The notes under the pieces: model-generated | Database searches by the model: none | The model's input: the letters and a program-made list of their open reading frames with translations, nothing else | Told to the model about the DNA's origin: nothing | In this document: positions 7,791-17,141 of the stretch, in pieces | Layout: the number at the start of each line of letters is the position of its first letter | How positions within the stretch are numbered: the first letter of the stretch is position 1 | Assembly (NCBI RefSeq): GCF_020329485.1 | Contig: NZ_JAGKJI010000001.1 | Coordinates: 248,001 to 312,000 of the forward strand | DNA length: 64,000 nucleotides | Source: Bradyrhizobium cenepequi | Lineage (GTDB): Bacteria; Pseudomonadota; Alphaproteobacteria; Rhizobiales; Xanthobacteraceae | Direction of reading: 5' to 3' | Made by a program: the position numbers and the translations under genes

Positions 7791-7946
7791 ATGCTCGTCA
7801 GCATACTCATCACGTTTCTGGTCGTTATCCTCGTCCTTTACCTGATCAACCTGCTGCCGCTTGACGGCCGCGCCAAGCAGATCGCGCGCGTCGTCGTGAT
7901 CATCCTCGGCGTGATTTCGCTCTTGAAATACATCGCGGTGTTCTGA
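7791..7946 (+). CDS. Thivi_2564-type small membrane protein (51 aa)
   Basis: The frame encodes a 51-aa protein with two hydrophobic helices (MLVSILITFLVVILVLYLI and VVVIILGVISLLKYI) joined by a short polar turn LLPLDGRAKQIAR. This matches the widespread tiny membrane family annotated as Thivi_2564. The ATG at 7791 follows a GGGGG-rich ribosome site. It is preceded by a sigma-EcfG promoter and followed by a hairpin terminator, so it is a one-gene stress-induced transcript. Function unknown. Confidence 0.82.
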   Translation: MLVSILITFLVVILVLYLINLLPLDGRAKQIARVVVIILGVISLLKYIAVF

Positions 7947-7958
7947 CGCCGCACGGGC

Positions 7959-7988
7959 AAAAGCCCCCGGCGTCCAGCCGGGGCTTGT
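7959..7988. terminator. Convergent hairpin terminator
   Basis: AAGCCCC (7961-7967) pairs with GGGGCTT (7980-7986), flanked by A-rich sequence on the left and TTGTT on the right. It lies between the convergent Thivi_2564-type and CsbD genes and can serve both. Confidence 0.7.
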
Positions 7989-8000
7989 TCGGGCGAGAGC

Positions 8001-8207
8001 CTATCGCAAGCTTCGGAACCAGTCGTCCACGTCCTTGTGGATCTGGTCCTTGGCGAAACCGTAGCGCTGCTGGAGCTTGCCTTCGAGCTGCTCGCGGCGG
8101 CCTTCGATCACGTTGAGATCGTCATCGGTGAGCTTGCCCCATTTCTCCTTGGCCGCGCCCTTGAACTGCTTCCAGTTGCCCTCGATCCGATTCCAATCCA
8201 TTGCCAT
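8001..8207 (-). CDS. CsbD-family general stress protein
   Basis: A 68-aa hydrophilic helical protein with the CsbD signature: DWNRIEGNWKQFKGAAKEKWGKLTDDDL followed by EGRREQLEGKLQQRYG. CsbD-like proteins are among the most strongly induced general-stress proteins in many bacteria, though their biochemical role is unknown. The leftward start at 8207 is well placed. A sigma-EcfG promoter lies 31-56 nt upstream, embedded in an inverted repeat. Confidence 0.92.
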   Translation of the reverse strand: MAMDWNRIEGNWKQFKGAAKEKWGKLTDDDLNVIEGRREQLEGKLQQRYGFAKDQIHKDVDDWFRSLR

Positions 8208-8238
8208 CTCTCCGATGCTTCAGTTGAGATGGCGTTGA

Positions 8239-8281
8239 AACGGATTGATGCCGCACGGGTTCCCGGAAATCGTGCGGCATC
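8239..8281 (-). promoter_or_regulatory. Sigma-EcfG promoter of csbD inside an 11-bp inverted repeat
   Basis: Read leftward, GGAAC (8263-8259), 16 nt, CGTT (8242-8239) is a consensus EcfG promoter. Perfect inverted arms GATGCCGCACG (8247-8257) and CGTGCGGCATC (8271-8281) flank the -35 box, so the -35 lies in the loop and the spacer in one arm. The repeat may be an additional operator. Confidence 0.75.
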
Positions 8282-8307
8282 GTGACGTGTAGTCTTGTGC
8301 AATCAGG

Positions 8308-10470
8308 TCAGCCGGCGGCCTTGGCTTCGCGACGGCGCGCGGTGAGGATGAATTCGGTATAGCCGTTCGGCTGCTCGCGACCCTTGAAGATCAAGTCGCA
8401 GGCAGCCTTGAAGGCAACACCATCGAAGGAGGGCGCCATCGGCTTGTAGAGCGGATCGCCCTTGTTCTGACCGTCCACGACCACAGCCATGCGCTTCAGC
8501 GACTCCATCACCTGGTCTCTGGTGATGACACCCTGGTGCAGCCAGTTCGCGAGATGCTGGCTCGAGATGCGCAAGGTGGCGCGGTCTTCCATCAGACCGA
8601 CGTCGTGAATGTCGGGCACCTTGGAGCAGCCGACGCCCTGATCGATCCAGCGCACCACATAGCCCAGGATACCCTGGCAGTTGTTGTCGATCTCCTGCTT
8701 CACGTCATCCGGCGCCCAGTTCGACTGCGACACCGGAATAGTGAGGATGTCGGAGAGCTTTGCGCGCGGTCCGCCCTTCGCCAGCTCCTGCTGGCGCGCG
8801 ATCACGTTGACCTGGTGATAGTGCAGGGCGTGCAGCGTGGCGGCAGTTGGCGACGGCACCCAGGCGGTGGTGGCGCCGGCCTGCGGATGGCCGATCTTCT
8901 GCGCCAGCATGTCAGCCATCTTGTCGGGCGCCGCCCACATGCCCTTGCCAATCTGCGCATGGCCAGGCAGGCCGTCGATCAGGCCGATGTCGACATTCCA
9001 GTCCTCATAGGCCTTGATCCAGGGCTGCGCCTTCATGTCGTTCTTGCGGATCATCGGACCCGCTTCGATCGAGGTGTGGATCTCGTCGCCGGTACGGTCG
9101 AGGAAGCCGGTGTTGATGAACATCACGCGCTTGGCCGCATTCTGGATACAGGCCTTGAGGTTGACGGTGGTGCGACGCTCCTCGTCCATGATGCCGACTT
9201 TGAGCGTGTTCTCCGGCAGGGCGAGCAGCTTCTCGACTTCGCCGAACAATTCGCAGGTCAGCGCGACTTCGTCGGGGCCGTGCATCTTCGGCTTGACGAT
9301 ATAGACCGAACCGGTGCGGCTGTTCTTGATCTTTGACTTGTCCTTGAGATCATGAATCGCGAGCAGGCCGGACACCGCGGCATCCAGGATGCCTTCCGGG
9401 ATTTCGTCGCCCTTTTCATCGAGCACGGCGTCGGTGAACATGTGGTGGCCGACGTTGCGCATCAAGAGCAGGCTGCGGCCGTGCAGCGTGAGGTCCTTGC
9501 CATCGGGCGTCTTGTAGACGCGGTCGGGATTGAGCGAGCGCGTCATGGTCTTGCCGCCCTTCTCGAAATCGGCCGACAGCGTGCCGGTCATGAGACCAAG
9601 CGTGTTGCGATAGACCAGCACCTTGTCCTCGGCATCGACGGCGGCGACGCTGTCTTCCATGTCGAGGATGGTGGAGACCGCCGCTTCCAGGATCATGTCG
9701 GCGACTCCAGCCGGATCGTCCTTGCCGATCGGATGATTGCGGTCGATCGTGATATCGACATGCAGGCCATTGTTGACGAGCAGCACCGAGCTGGGCGCAG
9801 CCGGATCGCCCTGATAGCCCGCGAACTGGGTGGCTGATTTCAGTGCGGTAGTGCTGCCGTTCTTCAGCTTCACCGCGAGCTTGCCACCGCTGACGCTGTA
9901 CGAAGTCACATCGGTGTGGCTTCCGGTCGCGAGCGGCGCGGCCGAATCCAGGAACGCCTTGGCCTTCGCGATCACCTTGTCGCCGCGCGCCTTGTTGTAG
10001 CCCCGGCCAGTTTCGCTCGGATCATGCGGGATCGCGTCGGTGCCGTAGAAGGCGTCATAGAGGCTGCCCCAGCGCGCATTGGCTGCATTCAGCGCGTAGC
10101 GCGCATTGGTCAAGGGCACCACGAGCTGGGGACCGCAGATCTTGCCGATCTCTTCGTCGACATTGGCGGTCTCGACCTGCTTGGTCGGCGGCTCCGGGAG
10201 CAGATAACCGATTTCCTTCAGGAAAGCGGTGTAGGCGTTGAGGTCGAACTTCTTGCCCTTGTTGGCACGGTGCCAATCGTCGATCTTGGCCTGCAGCGCG
10301 TCGCGGAAGGCGAGCAGCTCGCGGTTTTTCGGCCCGAGCTTGGCGATGATGGCGGCGAGCCCCGCCCAGAACGCGTCAGGCGATATCCCGGTGTTGGGGA
10401 TCGCCTCCTTGGCGATGAAATCGAACAGGACAGGAGCGATCTTCAATCCGTGGGCTTCGACACGCGTCAT
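8308..10470 (-). CDS. glcB: Malate synthase G
   Basis: Malate synthase G condenses glyoxylate with acetyl-CoA to give malate in the glyoxylate cycle. From the ATG at 10470 the product is 720 aa, the usual length of isoform G, and carries the hallmark block [20 protein letters not shown] with catalytic acidic residues, plus [10 protein letters not shown] and [14 protein letters not shown] near the C-terminus. The frame is open further upstream to 10539, but the 10470 start has a GGAAAG ribosome site and begins [13 protein letters not shown] as in homologues. Perfect palindromes upstream (10504-10524, 10562-10573) may be regulatory. No isocitrate lyase gene is in the window. Confidence 0.96.
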   Translation of the reverse strand: MTRVEAHGLKIAPVLFDFIAKEAIPNTGISPDAFWAGLAAIIAKLGPKNRELLAFRDALQAKIDDWHRANKGKKFDLNAYTAFLKEIGYLLPEPPTKQVETANVDEEIGKICGPQLVVPLTNARYALNAANARWGSLYDAFYGTDAIPHDPSETGRGYNKARGDKVIAKAKAFLDSAAPLATGSHTDVTSYSVSGGKLAVKLKNGSTTALKSATQFAGYQGDPAAPSSVLLVNNGLHVDITIDRNHPIGKDDPAGVADMILEAAVSTILDMEDSVAAVDAEDKVLVYRNTLGLMTGTLSADFEKGGKTMTRSLNPDRVYKTPDGKDLTLHGRSLLLMRNVGHHMFTDAVLDEKGDEIPEGILDAAVSGLLAIHDLKDKSKIKNSRTGSVYIVKPKMHGPDEVALTCELFGEVEKLLALPENTLKVGIMDEERRTTVNLKACIQNAAKRVMFINTGFLDRTGDEIHTSIEAGPMIRKNDMKAQPWIKAYEDWNVDIGLIDGLPGHAQIGKGMWAAPDKMADMLAQKIGHPQAGATTAWVPSPTAATLHALHYHQVNVIARQQELAKGGPRAKLSDILTIPVSQSNWAPDDVKQEIDNNCQGILGYVVRWIDQGVGCSKVPDIHDVGLMEDRATLRISSQHLANWLHQGVITRDQVMESLKRMAVVVDGQNKGDPLYKPMAPSFDGVAFKAACDLIFKGREQPNGYTEFILTARRREAKAAG

Positions 10471-10503
10471 GTTGGGCTTTCCAAGAGAAGTGGCGTTTAC
10501 GGA

Positions 10504-10524
10504 CTGTTTTCGGGACGAAAACAG
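10504..10524. promoter_or_regulatory. 21-bp palindrome upstream of malate synthase
   Basis: CTGTTTTCG (10504-10512) and CGAAAACAG (10516-10524) are perfect inverted arms with a 3-nt spacer, 34 nt upstream of the glcB start. A second perfect palindrome, TTTAGCGCTAAA, lies at 10562-10573. Both look like operator sites; the regulator is not known. Confidence 0.45.
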
Positions 10525-10620
10525 CAAAAAACGCGCCAAAAGGCGGGCGGTTCAGCGCCCTTTTAGCGCTAAAGCCACGGCCATGAGAAGGCCCCCCGGC
10601 GGGCCGTTTTACCCCACACC

Positions 10621-10724
10621 TGTCATGCCCTGCGCAGGCGGGGCATCCAGTACGCTGCGGCTTCTCGGCTCAATTACCGCTGTCTCTGGAATGCTGGATC
10701 GCCCGGTCAAACCGGGCGATGACG
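10621..10724. repeat. Interspersed palindromic repeat (GTCATGCCCGCGAAGG type)
   Basis: This copy reads TGTCATGCCCTGCGCAGGCG at one end and AAACCGGGCGATGACGG at the other, with CTCTGGAATGCTGGATC between. It fills the gap between the malate synthase leader and the end of cysNC. Confidence 0.8.
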
Positions 10725-10741
10725 GGAGGGAGGGCTGCTTT

Positions 10742-12658
10742 CTAGATATTCGCGGCGAGGTCCGCGACTTCTTCGAACAGGATGCCTGTCCGAGCCAGCA
10801 TCCGTTCGATCTCGTTGACTGCGTCCGCGACCGATCGGCTGGACGTGTCGATCGTCAGTTCGCTCGCGCCCGGCGGCTCGTAATCATTGGTGATGCCGGT
10901 GAAAGAGGGCAGGCGGCCGGCGCGGGCTTTGGCGTAATGGCCCTTGGGATCGCGGCTTTCGCAGATTTCCGCAGGCGTCGCGACGTAGATCTCGCGGAAC
11001 GCACTGTCCGCGATGCGGCGTGCCGCGGCGCGATCGGCTGCCGCGGGCGAGACCGCAGCGACGATCGCGATATGGCCGTTGCGCGCAAGATGCGTGGCGA
11101 CCTCGGCGAGGCGGCGGATGTTCTCGCTGCGATCCTTCGGCGAGAAGCCGAGGTCACTGTTGAGCCCGGCCCGCAAGGTGTCGCCATCGAGCAGGATCGG
11201 CGAGCCGCCATTCGTGAACAGCCGGCGCTCCAGCGCCAGCGCCAGCGTCGATTTGCCGGAACCGGGCAGCCCCGTGAACCAGAGCACGGCGCCACTGTGG
11301 CGATAGCGGGCCGAACGCTCGCCGCCGTGCAAGGCCGACTCCACCGGCACGATGTCGATGGGCATGGCGCGCTGGCCGGCATCGACGGACAGCACGAGGC
11401 CGCCGCCGGCGATCCGGCCGTTCACCTCAATCACGAGCCGCCCGGTGCGCGCGCTTTCGCTGTAGGGATCGGCCGCAATCGGCTGCGCCAGCGAGATGTC
11501 GATCTCGCCGACATGGTTGCGTGCGATCGAATTGGTTTCCTTGTTGGAGAGCGCGCCAGGATCGACCGCCTTGTCGATCGCGACCACGCTCGCGCGGGTC
11601 TCGCGGGTGCCGAGCCGGATCAGTATCTGGTCGCCCTTCGACAGCGGCTTGTCATGCAGCCAGAAGATCCGGGCGTGGATGCGGCGGGTATCGCGCGGGC
11701 TCTGGCCGACATGGCCGATGACGTCGCCGCGCTCGATGAAGAGTTCGCGATCGAGCGTGATGCCGACAGAGCGGCCGGCCGTTTGCGGGCCCTGAAGCGG
11801 TGTGACCGGCCAGCTCTCCACCGTCCTGATCCTGGCGATCTTGCCGGCCGGCATGATCACGATCTCGTCACCGGCTTTCAGGCTGCCGGATTCGATGCGG
11901 CCTGCGATGATGCGGCGGTCGTCGAACTTGTAGATCGCTTGCACCGGCAGCCGCAGCGGCAATGTTTCGGCCGGCCGCGCCGGCTCCAGCGCATCCAGCG
12001 CCTCGACCACGCTCGGTCCCTTGTACCAGCCGATCCGCGGCGTGTGCGCGGCGACGCCGTCGCCGTCGCGCGCGGAAATCGGAATCACCGCCGATGGCTT
12101 CACGCCAAGACCGGTCAGATGCGCCGATATCTCGTCGCTGATCTCGTCGAAGCGCTCGGCACTGAAATCGACCCGGTCCATCTTGTTGACGACGACCGCG
12201 ACCTGCTTGATGCCGAGCAAATGCAGGAGATAGCCATGCCGCCGCGTCTGGTCGCGCACGCCTTCCAGCGCGTCGATGATGAGCACGGCGCCGTCGGCCT
12301 GCGCGGCGCCCGTGATCATGTTGCGCAGGAATTCGGCGTGGCCGGGCGCGTCGATCAGCACCACGTCGCGCGAGCGGGTGCGGAAGCGGATCTGCGTGGT
12401 ATCGATGGTGATGCCCTGGTCGCGCTCCGTCTGCAGCGCGTCCAGCAGGAACGACCATTCGAAGGGCATGCCGCGCCGCGCGCTGACGGCTTTCAGCATT
12501 TCGAGCTTGCCATCGGGCAGGCTGCCGGTCTCGTGCAAAAGGCGGCCGACGAGGGTGGATTTGCCATGATCGACATGGCCGACGATGACGATGCGGACTT
12601 GCGGACGCGTGGTGCCGTTCGGTGTCGCGGAAATCGCGCTCGGAAGAATCATATTCAT
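10742..12658 (-). CDS. cysN: Bifunctional sulfate adenylyltransferase subunit 1 / adenylylsulfate kinase (CysNC)
   Basis: The N-terminal ~420 residues are CysN, the GTPase that drives ATP sulfurylase ([10 protein letters not shown]-loop, DAPGHAEF switch [10 protein letters not shown]). The C-terminal ~200 residues are CysC, APS kinase ([13 protein letters not shown]alker A, DGDTLR). Together with CysD it makes APS from sulfate and ATP, and CysC can make PAPS. The frame is open to 12718, but the ATG at 12658 fits the family start. cysD ends 22 bp upstream, so the two are one operon. The NodQ-like fusion is common in rhizobia. With an APS-type CysH in the same locus, the kinase domain probably supplies PAPS for sulfate transfer rather than reduction. 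Confidence 0.95.
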   Translation of the reverse strand: MNMILPSAISATPNGTTRPQVRIVIVGHVDHGKSTLVGRLLHETGSLPDGKLEMLKAVSARRGMPFEWSFLLDALQTERDQGITIDTTQIRFRTRSRDVVLIDAPGHAEFLRNMITGAAQADGAVLIIDALEGVRDQTRRHGYLLHLLGIKQVAVVVNKMDRVDFSAERFDEISDEISAHLTGLGVKPSAVIPISARDGDGVAAHTPRIGWYKGPSVVEALDALEPARPAETLPLRLPVQAIYKFDDRRIIAGRIESGSLKAGDEIVIMPAGKIARIRTVESWPVTPLQGPQTAGRSVGITLDRELFIERGDVIGHVGQSPRDTRRIHARIFWLHDKPLSKGDQILIRLGTRETRASVVAIDKAVDPGALSNKETNSIARNHVGEIDISLAQPIAADPYSESARTGRLVIEVNGRIAGGGLVLSVDAGQRAMPIDIVPVESALHGGERSARYRHSGAVLWFTGLPGSGKSTLALALERRLFTNGGSPILLDGDTLRAGLNSDLGFSPKDRSENIRRLAEVATHLARNGHIAIVAAVSPAAADRAAARRIADSAFREIYVATPAEICESRDPKGHYAKARAGRLPSFTGITNDYEPPGASELTIDTSSRSVADAVNEIERMLARTGILFEEVADLAANI

Positions 12659-12680
12659 CGGAAACGCCTTAGCTCGCTTC

Positions 12681-13475
12681 TCAGAGATAACCGGCGACAC
12701 GCAGCCGCTCGAACGCATCTTCGGTCTCGTGATCGAGCGCGCGGCCGGCGCGCTCCGGCACCTTGGTGTCTTCGAGCTCGGTCAGGATCTCATCGATATC
12801 AGATGCGGTCGACGCGACGGGGAAGGTGATGTCGGCATCACCAAGCGAACGATAGCGCTTGCCGTCCTTCGCCAGATAAAGCGGGATGATCGGGATGTTC
12901 TCGCGTTTGGTGTAGGCCCAGATGTCGGCCTCGGTCCAGTGCAGGATCGGGTGGATGCGCAGGTGCGCGCCTTGCGGCGGGGAGGCGTTGAAATGATCCC
13001 AGAATTCCGGCGGCTGGTCGCGCACGTCCCATTCGCCCTCGAGGCCGCGCGGCGAGAACACGCGCTCCTTGGCGCGCGTGGCCTCTTCGTCGCGGCGGAT
13101 GCCGGCGATCAATCCGTCAAAGCCGTGCTTGACCAGCGCGAGCTTCAAGCCCTCGGTCTTGCGCGCCGCGGAGCGCGCGGCGGGCGGCAGCGTGGGGTCG
13201 ACACTATCGATCGGCGGGCAGGGGTCGACGCGGAGATCAAGGTCCCATTCCCTGGCGTAACGATCGCGGAAGGCGTACATCTCCGGAAACTTCTTGCCGG
13301 TGTCGACATGCAGCGCAGGGAAGGGCACGCGGCCGAAGAAGGCCTTGCGCGCGAGCCAGATCATCACGTTGGAGTCCTTGCCGAGCGACCACAACAGGGC
13401 GAGCTTCTTCAGCCGGGCGAATGCCTCGCGCAAAATGTAGATGCTCTGCGCCTCGAGTTCGTCGAGGTGATCCAT
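12681..13475 (-). CDS. cysD: Sulfate adenylyltransferase subunit 2 (CysD)
   Basis: CysD is the adenylyl-transferring subunit of ATP sulfurylase and works with CysN. The protein begins [19 protein letters not shown], as in homologues, and has the PP-loop-type motif SLGKDSNVM, then [23 protein letters not shown], and the C-terminal [21 protein letters not shown] block. I chose the ATG at 13475 because of the AAAGG ribosome site and homologue starts; an in-frame ATG at 13589 would add 38 residues of unlike sequence. It is the first gene of the cysD-cysNC unit, divergent from cysG. Confidence 0.94.
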   Translation of the reverse strand: MDHLDELEAQSIYILREAFARLKKLALLWSLGKDSNVMIWLARKAFFGRVPFPALHVDTGKKFPEMYAFRDRYAREWDLDLRVDPCPPIDSVDPTLPPAARSAARKTEGLKLALVKHGFDGLIAGIRRDEEATRAKERVFSPRGLEGEWDVRDQPPEFWDHFNASPPQGAHLRIHPILHWTEADIWAYTKRENIPIIPLYLAKDGKRYRSLGDADITFPVASTASDIDEILTELEDTKVPERAGRALDHETEDAFERLRVAGYL

Positions 13476-13617
13476 TGAAGGACCTTTCGCGGGTGCTTCG
13501 ACGAGCATTTTCCGCGACGCCTTTATTCGCTCTTGTCGCTCGGAAGGGCGCACCCGTGCTGCGCCGGATTCGTTGTCGAGAAGATGCATCTCTGTGCCTT
13601 GGCCTTAGGAGGCGAAA

Positions 13618-13690
13618 ATTCTATAGTTGCGATGCAATAGAGAAGAAATAAATTTCTCTTTGCGGGCGCTTGTCGAGACATATATAGAAT
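13618..13690. promoter_or_regulatory. Divergent cysD/cysG control region with inverted motifs
   Basis: ATTCTATAG (13618-13626) and TATAGAAT (13683-13690) are inverted copies about 60 bp apart. Between them AGAGAA (13639-13644) and TTCTCT (13654-13659) form another inverted repeat. The stretch is much more AT-rich than its surroundings and separates two sulfur-assimilation operons. A shared sulfur-responsive regulator, for example of LysR type, is inferred. Confidence 0.45.
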
Positions 13691-13731
13691 AAAATTCCAG
13701 TCAACCCATAAGTTGGGGAAGCGAGCGGCGC

Positions 13732-15159
13732 ATGCGGTTCTTGCCGGTGTTCCTCGATCTGCAAACGGGCGCGGTGCTGTTGGTCGGCGCCGGCGACCTC
13801 GTGCGTGCGAAGCTGCGTCTGCTCGCAGCAGCGGGCGCGCGCGTCCGCTGGTTTGCGACTGACGGCAATCATGATGTCAGCGGCATCGATTTGACGCGTG
13901 TCGAGCTCGCGACAGGCGATCCGCTTGCTGCCGATCTCAGCGGCGTCATCGCGGTGCTCTGCGCGGGCGCTGGCGACATCGGTGTTGCGATGGCGGCGCG
14001 TGCAAAGGCTGTTGGCCTGCCCGTCAACGTGATGGACGATATCGAGCATTCCACCTTCATCTTCCCGGCGATCGTCGATCGCGGCGATGTCGTGGTCGCC
14101 GTTGGCACTGGCGGCGCATCGCCGGTGGTGGCGCGCCGCGTGCGCGAGCGGATCGAGGCGATGCTGCCGGCCCGCGTCGGCGATCTCGCGTCCTTCATCG
14201 GTCAATTCCGCAAATCGATTCACGCGCGCATTCCCGAATTCGCGCTGCGCCGGCGTTTCTGGGAACGCATTGTCGACGGTCCGATCGGGGCGCTGCTGCT
14301 GGCCGGCAAGAGAAGCGAAGCGGAACAGGCCTTGCTGAAAATTTCCGATCCCTCCGCCTTTGCCGGCGCGACTGCGCAGGGCAAGGCCAAGGGCCATGTG
14401 ACGCTGGTTGGCGCCGGACCGGGCGACCCGGATCTCCTCACCATCAAGGCATTGCGCGCGCTGCAGGACGCCGATGTCGTGTTCTACGACGAACTGGTGT
14501 CACCAGAGATTCTCGATCGCGTGCGCCGCGATGCCGCGCGCATTCCGGTCGGCCGCCGCGTCGGCAAGTCCGGCATCGGCCAGGATGCCATCAACAGGCT
14601 GATGATCGAGGCTGCGAAATCAGGACAGCGCGCGGTGCGGCTGAAGGGCGGCGATCCCTTCATCTTCGGCCGCGGCGGCGAGGAGATCGAGGCGCTGCGT
14701 CAAGCGGGCGTCGCTTATTCGGTGATCCCCGGCATCACGGCGGGTCTCGGCGCTGCCGCGCAATTCGAAACGCCGCTCACCTTTCGCCATGAGGCGCTGC
14801 GCATCACGTTCCTCACCGCGCACAAGGCGCGCGACGCCGAGAATGTCGACTGGTCAGCGCTGACCGACCAGAAGATGACCGTCGTCGTTTATATGGGCAT
14901 GACCGCGGCGCCTACGATCCGCGCCGGCTTGCTCGCCGCCGGGCGCTCGCCGCAAACGCCGGTCGGTGTGTTCGCGCGGGTGACGCGGCCGGATGCCAAG
15001 GCCGCAGTCGGAACGCTCGAACATCTGCCGTCGCTGGTCGAGAAGATCGACGGCGGTCCCGCCATCCTCGTCATCGGCGACGTCGTCTCTCACTCCGCGC
15101 CGTGGCGTCATGCCAACCTCAACCAAGTGATCTCGGAACTTTTGGAAGCTGCCGAATGA
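13732..15159 (+). CDS. cysG: Siroheme synthase (CysG, trifunctional)
   Basis: CysG makes siroheme, the cofactor of sulfite and nitrite reductases, from uroporphyrinogen III. Residues 1-210 form the dehydrogenase/ferrochelatase part (NAD turn LVGAGDLVRAKLRLL, then VMDDIEHSTFIFPAIVDRG). Residues 220-465 form the SAM methyltransferase (VTLVGAGPGDPDLLTIKALRAL, RLKGGDPFIFGRGGEE, IPGITAG). At 475 aa it has the full trifunctional length. It heads the rightward operon cysG-DUF2849-cysI-DUF934-cysH, and its stop overlaps the next start by ATGA. The pairing with cysI makes physiological sense because CysI needs siroheme. Confidence 0.95.
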   Translation: MRFLPVFLDLQTGAVLLVGAGDLVRAKLRLLAAAGARVRWFATDGNHDVSGIDLTRVELATGDPLAADLSGVIAVLCAGAGDIGVAMAARAKAVGLPVNVMDDIEHSTFIFPAIVDRGDVVVAVGTGGASPVVARRVRERIEAMLPARVGDLASFIGQFRKSIHARIPEFALRRRFWERIVDGPIGALLLAGKRSEAEQALLKISDPSAFAGATAQGKAKGHVTLVGAGPGDPDLLTIKALRALQDADVVFYDELVSPEILDRVRRDAARIPVGRRVGKSGIGQDAINRLMIEAAKSGQRAVRLKGGDPFIFGRGGEEIEALRQAGVAYSVIPGITAGLGAAAQFETPLTFRHEALRITFLTAHKARDAENVDWSALTDQKMTVVVYMGMTAAPTIRAGLLAAGRSPQTPVGVFARVTRPDAKAAVGTLEHLPSLVEKIDGGPAILVIGDVVSHSAPWRHANLNQVISELLEAAE

Positions 15160-15473
15160 CCTCTCCGCTTGAACAGAAGAAAATCAGAATAACCGGGCCT
15201 TCGGTGGTGACCGCCAACCGCACCCGCGATGGCGTTGTGATCTATCGCACGGCGCAACGAGGCTGGTCATCGCGACTTGCGGACGCCGCGATCGTCCGCA
15301 CTTCCGACGATGCGCGGGCGCTGCTTGCCGAAGCGGTCGCCGATGACGTCGGCGCGATCGGCGCTTACATCGCGCCTGTCGAAATCAAGGACAATGGAGA
15401 GATTGCACCCGGCAATCTCCGCGAACACATCCGCTCCCAGGGTGTCACCATCGAGCTGCCGGTACCGGCGTAA
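15156..15473 (+). CDS. DUF2849 protein of the sulfite reductase operon
   Basis: A 105-aa protein whose core (ITGPSVVTANRTRDGVVIYRT, GWSSRLADA, then helical AVADDVGAIGAYIAPVE) matches DUF2849, a family found almost only between cysG and cysI in alphaproteobacteria. The ATG at 15156 overlaps the cysG stop. Function is not known. Constant linkage suggests it assists siroheme delivery to, or electron supply for, CysI; that is inference. No cysteines or metal motif were seen. Confidence 0.85.
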   Translation: MTSPLEQKKIRITGPSVVTANRTRDGVVIYRTAQRGWSSRLADAAIVRTSDDARALLAEAVADDVGAIGAYIAPVEIKDNGEIAPGNLREHIRSQGVTIELPVPA

Positions 15474-15485
15474 GGTCTCATCACG

Positions 15486-17141
15486 ATGTATGCATATGAC
15501 GAACTCGACCGCACGCTCATCAACGAGCGTGTCGAGGAATTCCGCGACCAAGTGAAGCGCCGGCTTTCGGGCGAGCTCACCGAGGACGAATTCAAGCTGC
15601 TGCGGCTGCAGAACGGCGTTTATCTGCAGCTCCACGCCTACATGTTCCGCGTCGCGATCCCCTATGGCACGCTGTCATCGAAGCAACTGCGCGCGCTCGC
15701 CCATGTCGCGCGCCGCTACGACCGCGGCTACGGGCATTTCACCACACGGCAGAACATCCAGTTCAACTGGATCAAGCTCGCCGAGCTGCCGGACGCGCTC
15801 GCCGATCTCGCCGAGGTCGGCATCCATGCCATGCAGACCTCCGGCAACAACATGCGCAACGTCACCTCCGATCAATGGGCCGGCGTTGCGCCCGGCGAGG
15901 TCGAGGACCCCCGCATCTGGTCGGAGCTGCTCAGGCAGCACACCACGCTGCATCCGGAATTCTCGTTCCTGCCGCGCAAGTTCAAGATCGCGATCACCGC
16001 CTCCGACCACGATCGCGCCGCGATCCGGATCCATGACATCGGCCTGCGGCTGCACAAGAACGCCGACGGCGAGACCGGATTCGAGGTGCTGGTCGGCGGC
16101 GGGCTTGGCCGCACGCCGTTCATCGGCAAGACCATCAAGCCGTTCGTGCACGGCCGCGACATCCTGAGCTATGTCGAGGCAATCCTGCGCGTCTACAATC
16201 AGTACGGCCGCCGTGACAACATCTACAAGGCGCGCATCAAGATCCTCGTGCACGAGCTCGGCATCGAGAAGTTCGGCAAGGAAGTCGAGGAAGAGTGGCA
16301 GCAATTGCGCGACAGTGCGCTGACGCTCGATGACGCCGCGATCGAGGAAGTGCGCTCGCGCTTTTCCTATCCGGCCTACGAGAAGCTGCCGCATATGCCC
16401 GACGAGCTGAAGCAGGCGGCGCATGATCCTGTGTTCGAGCGGTGGCGCAAGAACTCGGTGTTTCCGCACAAGGTGCAGGGCTATTCGATCGTGACGCTGT
16501 CGCTGAAGCCGGTCGGCGGCCCTCCTGGCGACGCCACCGCCGAGCAGATGGATGCGATCGCCGATCTCGCCGACCGCTATTCCTTCGGCGAGATCCGCGT
16601 CGGCCATGAGCAGAACCTGGCGCTGCCGCATGTTGCCAAGCGCGACCTGCCGGCGCTGTGGAAGGCGCTCGATAAGCTCGAGCTGGCGACGCCGAACGTG
16701 AACCTTGTCTCCGACATCATCGCCTGCCCGGGGCTCGACTACTGCTCGCTGGCAAACGCGCGTTCGATCCCGATCGCGCAGGAATTGACGCGGCGCTTTG
16801 CCAATCATGACACCGCGGGTCTGATTGGTCGGCTGCACATCAATATCTCCGGCTGCATCAACGCATGCGGCCATCATCATGTCGGCCACATCGGCATCCT
16901 GGGTGTCGAGAAGAACGGCGAGGAGTTCTATCAGATCACGATCGGCGGCCGTGCCGACGAAAGTGCAGCGCTCGGCACGCTGATCGGCCCCTCGGTGCCC
17001 TACGCCGAGGTTGCCGACGTGGTCGAGGACATCGTCGAGGCCTATCTGGCGCTGCGCGACTCCCCGGATGAACTCTTCATCGACACGGTCAAGCGGCTCG
17101 GCGTCGAACCTTTCAGGGAGCGGGTCTATGCCACTCGTTAA
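15486..17141 (+). CDS. cysI: Sulfite/nitrite reductase hemoprotein (CysI)
   Basis: CysI reduces sulfite to sulfide using a coupled siroheme and [4Fe-4S] cluster. The 551-aa protein has the two nitrite/sulfite reductase repeats and the cluster ligands Cys414/Cys420 (ACPGLDYCS) and Cys457/Cys461 (ISGCINACGHHH), the last of which bridges to siroheme. The substrate-binding region includes YDRGYGHFTTRQNIQF. No cysJ flavoprotein gene is present, so the electron donor is probably ferredoxin or another carrier. It lies 12 bp after DUF2849 and overlaps the DUF934 gene by 14 bp, showing tight operon coupling. Confidence 0.95.
   Translation: MYAYDELDRTLINERVEEFRDQVKRRLSGELTEDEFKLLRLQNGVYLQLHAYMFRVAIPYGTLSSKQLRALAHVARRYDRGYGHFTTRQNIQFNWIKLAELPDALADLAEVGIHAMQTSGNNMRNVTSDQWAGVAPGEVEDPRIWSELLRQHTTLHPEFSFLPRKFKIAITASDHDRAAIRIHDIGLRLHKNADGETGFEVLVGGGLGRTPFIGKTIKPFVHGRDILSYVEAILRVYNQYGRRDNIYKARIKILVHELGIEKFGKEVEEEWQQLRDSALTLDDAAIEEVRSRFSYPAYEKLPHMPDELKQAAHDPVFERWRKNSVFPHKVQGYSIVTLSLKPVGGPPGDATAEQMDAIADLADRYSFGEIRVGHEQNLALPHVAKRDLPALWKALDKLELATPNVNLVSDIIACPGLDYCSLANARSIPIAQELTRRFANHDTAGLIGRLHINISGCINACGHHHVGHIGILGVEKNGEEFYQITIGGRADESAALGTLIGPSVPYAEVADVVEDIVEAYLALRDSPDELFIDTVKRLGVEPFRERVYATR

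Noticed and set aside
10590..10610. Terminator-like hairpin GGCCC-GGGCC with T run on the plus strand
   Set aside because: No plus-strand gene ends here, and the stem is only 5 bp; the minus strand lacks a U run.
10238..12829. An 863-aa open frame on the plus strand opposite cysNC
   Set aside because: It is an antisense shadow of a high-GC gene; the cysNC frame on the other strand has all domain motifs.
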